From contig CANGRP010000131.1 in assembly GCA_947456005.1 (NCBI GenBank), positions 1 to 7,143 of the forward strand: a DNA stretch of 7,143 bases, in the 5' to 3' direction. This document shows positions 6,105 to 7,143 of this stretch, piece by piece; within the stretch, counting starts at the first letter, position 1, and each line of letters starts with the position of its first letter. The DNA comes from Caulobacteraceae bacterium. Its GTDB lineage: Bacteria; Pseudomonadota; Alphaproteobacteria; Caulobacterales; Caulobacteraceae. Position numbers and translations under genes: made by a program. The notes below the pieces were generated by a model, which was given only the letters and a program-made list of their open reading frames with translations, made no database searches and was not told the origin of the DNA.

Positions 6105-6859
6105 GCCGAGGCCTCTGACCGGGCTTCATCCATCAGGAGCCGCATCCGGTGAATGGCCTGCGCCAAACCGATGAAGACGGCCTCGCCCACCAGGAAATGG
6201 CCGATGTTCAACTCTGCGACCTGGGGAATGGCGGCGATCGGTTTGACCGTCTCGAAGTCGATGCCGTGACCTGCGTGGACCTCCAGGCCCAGGCGCTCCG
6301 CTTCAAAGGCGGCGATCTTCAAACGCTCCAGCAAGGCTGGCGCCTCGAGCGACCGCTCGCGCACTGCATCGCAATAGGCGCCGGTGTGAAACTCCACCAC
6401 CTGGGCGCCGGCGCGCCGGGCGGCGGCGGCCTGGGCCGGATCGGCGTCGATGAAGCAGGAGACGCGGATGCCCTCGCCAGCCAGGCGCTGGACCACCGGG
6501 GCGATCCGGTCGAACCCGCCCAGAAGGTCAAGGCCACCCTCGGTCGTCACTTCTTCCCGCCGTTCCGGCACCAGGCAGGCCGCATGCGGCAGGTTCCGCA
6601 GCGCAATGGCTTCCATTTCGGCAGTGACCGCCATCTCGAAATTCAGCGGTACACCCCGCTTGCGGGTGATGTCCGTGAGGGCCTCGATATCAGCGTCTGA
6701 GATATGCCGGCGATCCTCGCGCAGATGGGCGGTGATCCCGTCGCAACCTGCGGACATGGCAAGCTCGGCGGCGCGCACCGGACTTGGATAGTCGACCCCG
6801 CGGGCATTCCGAAGGGTCGCCACATGGTCGATGTTCACCCCAAGTCGAAGCCGTCTCAT
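6101..6859 (-). CDS. pdxJ: Pyridoxine 5'-phosphate synthase
   Basis: PdxJ condenses 1-deoxy-D-xylulose 5-phosphate with 3-amino-2-oxopropyl phosphate to form pyridoxine 5'-phosphate, the last ring-forming step of the DXP-dependent vitamin B6 pathway. The 252-residue TIM barrel has LGVNIDHVATLRNARG (6-21), then GITAHLREDRRHI (41-53) with His45, and LNFEMAVTAEM (72-82) with Glu75. LVPERREEVTTEGGLD (96-111) follows, and HAGHG (195-199) holds the catalytic His198 equivalent to E. coli His193. The ATG start overlaps the pyrE stop as ATGA (6856-6859), and AAGG lies 8 bases upstream inside pyrE. The 4-base overlaps on both sides suggest translation coupled to pyrE and acpS. Confidence 0.97.
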   Translation of the reverse strand: MRRLRLGVNIDHVATLRNARGVDYPSPVRAAELAMSAGCDGITAHLREDRRHISDADIEALTDITRKRGVPLNFEMAVTAEMEAIALRNLPHAACLVPERREEVTTEGGLDLLGGFDRIAPVVQRLAGEGIRVSCFIDADPAQAAAARRAGAQVVEFHTGAYCDAVRERSLEAPALLERLKIAAFEAERLGLEVHAGHGIDFETVKPIAAIPQVAELNIGHFLVGEAVFIGLAQAIHRMRLLMDEARSEASA

Positions 6860-7143
6860 TTGGAGAGCCTTCGGCTGCCCGGGTCCTCGATGGGGATGGC
6901 CGCCAGTTCGGGCGGCAGCTGGTCTGAGGGATAGGCGGGCACGTCAAGCTGGGCCAGGGAGACCAGCGGCGCGCCGGGGTCGGCCCGGCCGCCAGACCGG
7001 TCGACGATGCAGGCGGCGACCACGACATTCCCGCCGGCCTTACGGATCGCCTCGACGCACTCGCGGGACGACAGGCCCGTGGTGACGATGTCCTCGACCA
7101 TGGCCACCCGGGCCCCCTCGGGGATCTCGAAGGCCCGGCGGAG
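6856..7143 (-). CDS. pyrE: Orotate phosphoribosyltransferase, C-terminal part
   Basis: PyrE converts orotate and phosphoribosyl pyrophosphate (PRPP) to orotidine 5'-monophosphate in pyrimidine synthesis. Only the last 95 residues are in the window; the reading frame stays open to the right edge, beginning LRRAFEIPEGARV. The PRPP-binding loop VEDIVTTGLSSRE is clear, with the paired acidic residues Glu-Asp followed by TTG. A Rossmann-like strand, VVVAACIVDRSGG, comes next, and the C-terminal tail ends IPIEDPGSRRLSK. Start, promoter and N-terminal substrate-binding part are outside the window. It is the first gene seen of the cluster, and its stop overlaps the pdxJ start. Confidence 0.93.
   Translation of the reverse strand, partial: LRRAFEIPEGARVAMVEDIVTTGLSSRECVEAIRKAGGNVVVAACIVDRSGGRADPGAPLVSLAQLDVPAYPSDQLPPELAAIPIEDPGSRRLSK

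Noticed and set aside
5626..6129. 167-codon minus-strand frame overlapping acpS
   Set aside because: It is Arg/Pro/Gly-rich out-of-frame translation of acpS. Only its last 11 codons were kept, as a possible mini-ORF before lepB.
1..7143. CRISPR arrays, tRNA or rRNA genes, toxin-antitoxin or defence genes
   Set aside because: Nothing of the kind is visible on either strand. Almost all of the window is occupied by housekeeping coding sequence.

Overview
The window is high-GC and looks like an alphaproteobacterial chromosome, most likely Caulobacteraceae (Caulobacter, Phenylobacterium or Brevundimonas type). I infer this from the gene order, the protein sequences and the GC-rich codon use; I cannot name the genus. 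Every convincing gene is on the minus strand, so the window reads from right to left in transcription order: pyrE (3' part only), pdxJ, acpS, lepB, rnc, era, recO, parC, then the beginning of an IS630-like transposase gene at the left edge.

The layout is a tightly packed housekeeping gene cluster. pyrE/pdxJ, pdxJ/acpS and rnc/era each overlap by 4 bases (ATGA or GTGA), era and recO are 4 bases apart, and lepB and rnc are 26 bases apart. This points to a polycistronic transcript with translational coupling. Only two spacers are larger: about 73 bases between acpS and lepB, and 79 bases between recO and parC. I see no convincing promoter in either, and the main promoter is probably upstream of pyrE, outside the window.

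The genes cover several core processes. pyrE makes pyrimidine nucleotides, pdxJ makes pyridoxine 5'-phosphate, acpS activates acyl carrier protein, and lepB removes signal peptides from secreted proteins. rnc and era act in rRNA processing and 30S ribosome maturation, recO in recombinational repair, and parC in chromosome decatenation. All appear intact except pyrE, which is cut by the window edge.

The left 124 bases are different. Composition drops visibly in GC, a TA dinucleotide marks a probable insertion point 47 bases downstream of the parC stop, and a reading frame starting MSKVLSMDLRE runs off the edge. I read this as the end of an IS630-family (Tc1/mariner-like) insertion sequence. 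Its tip carries a repeated 14-base motif and a cluster of GANTC sites.

I did not find a clearly new biological system. The points most worth a second look are the Glu that replaces the usual Met next to the catalytic Ser of signal peptidase I, the structured IS end, and the short repeats just upstream of parC.
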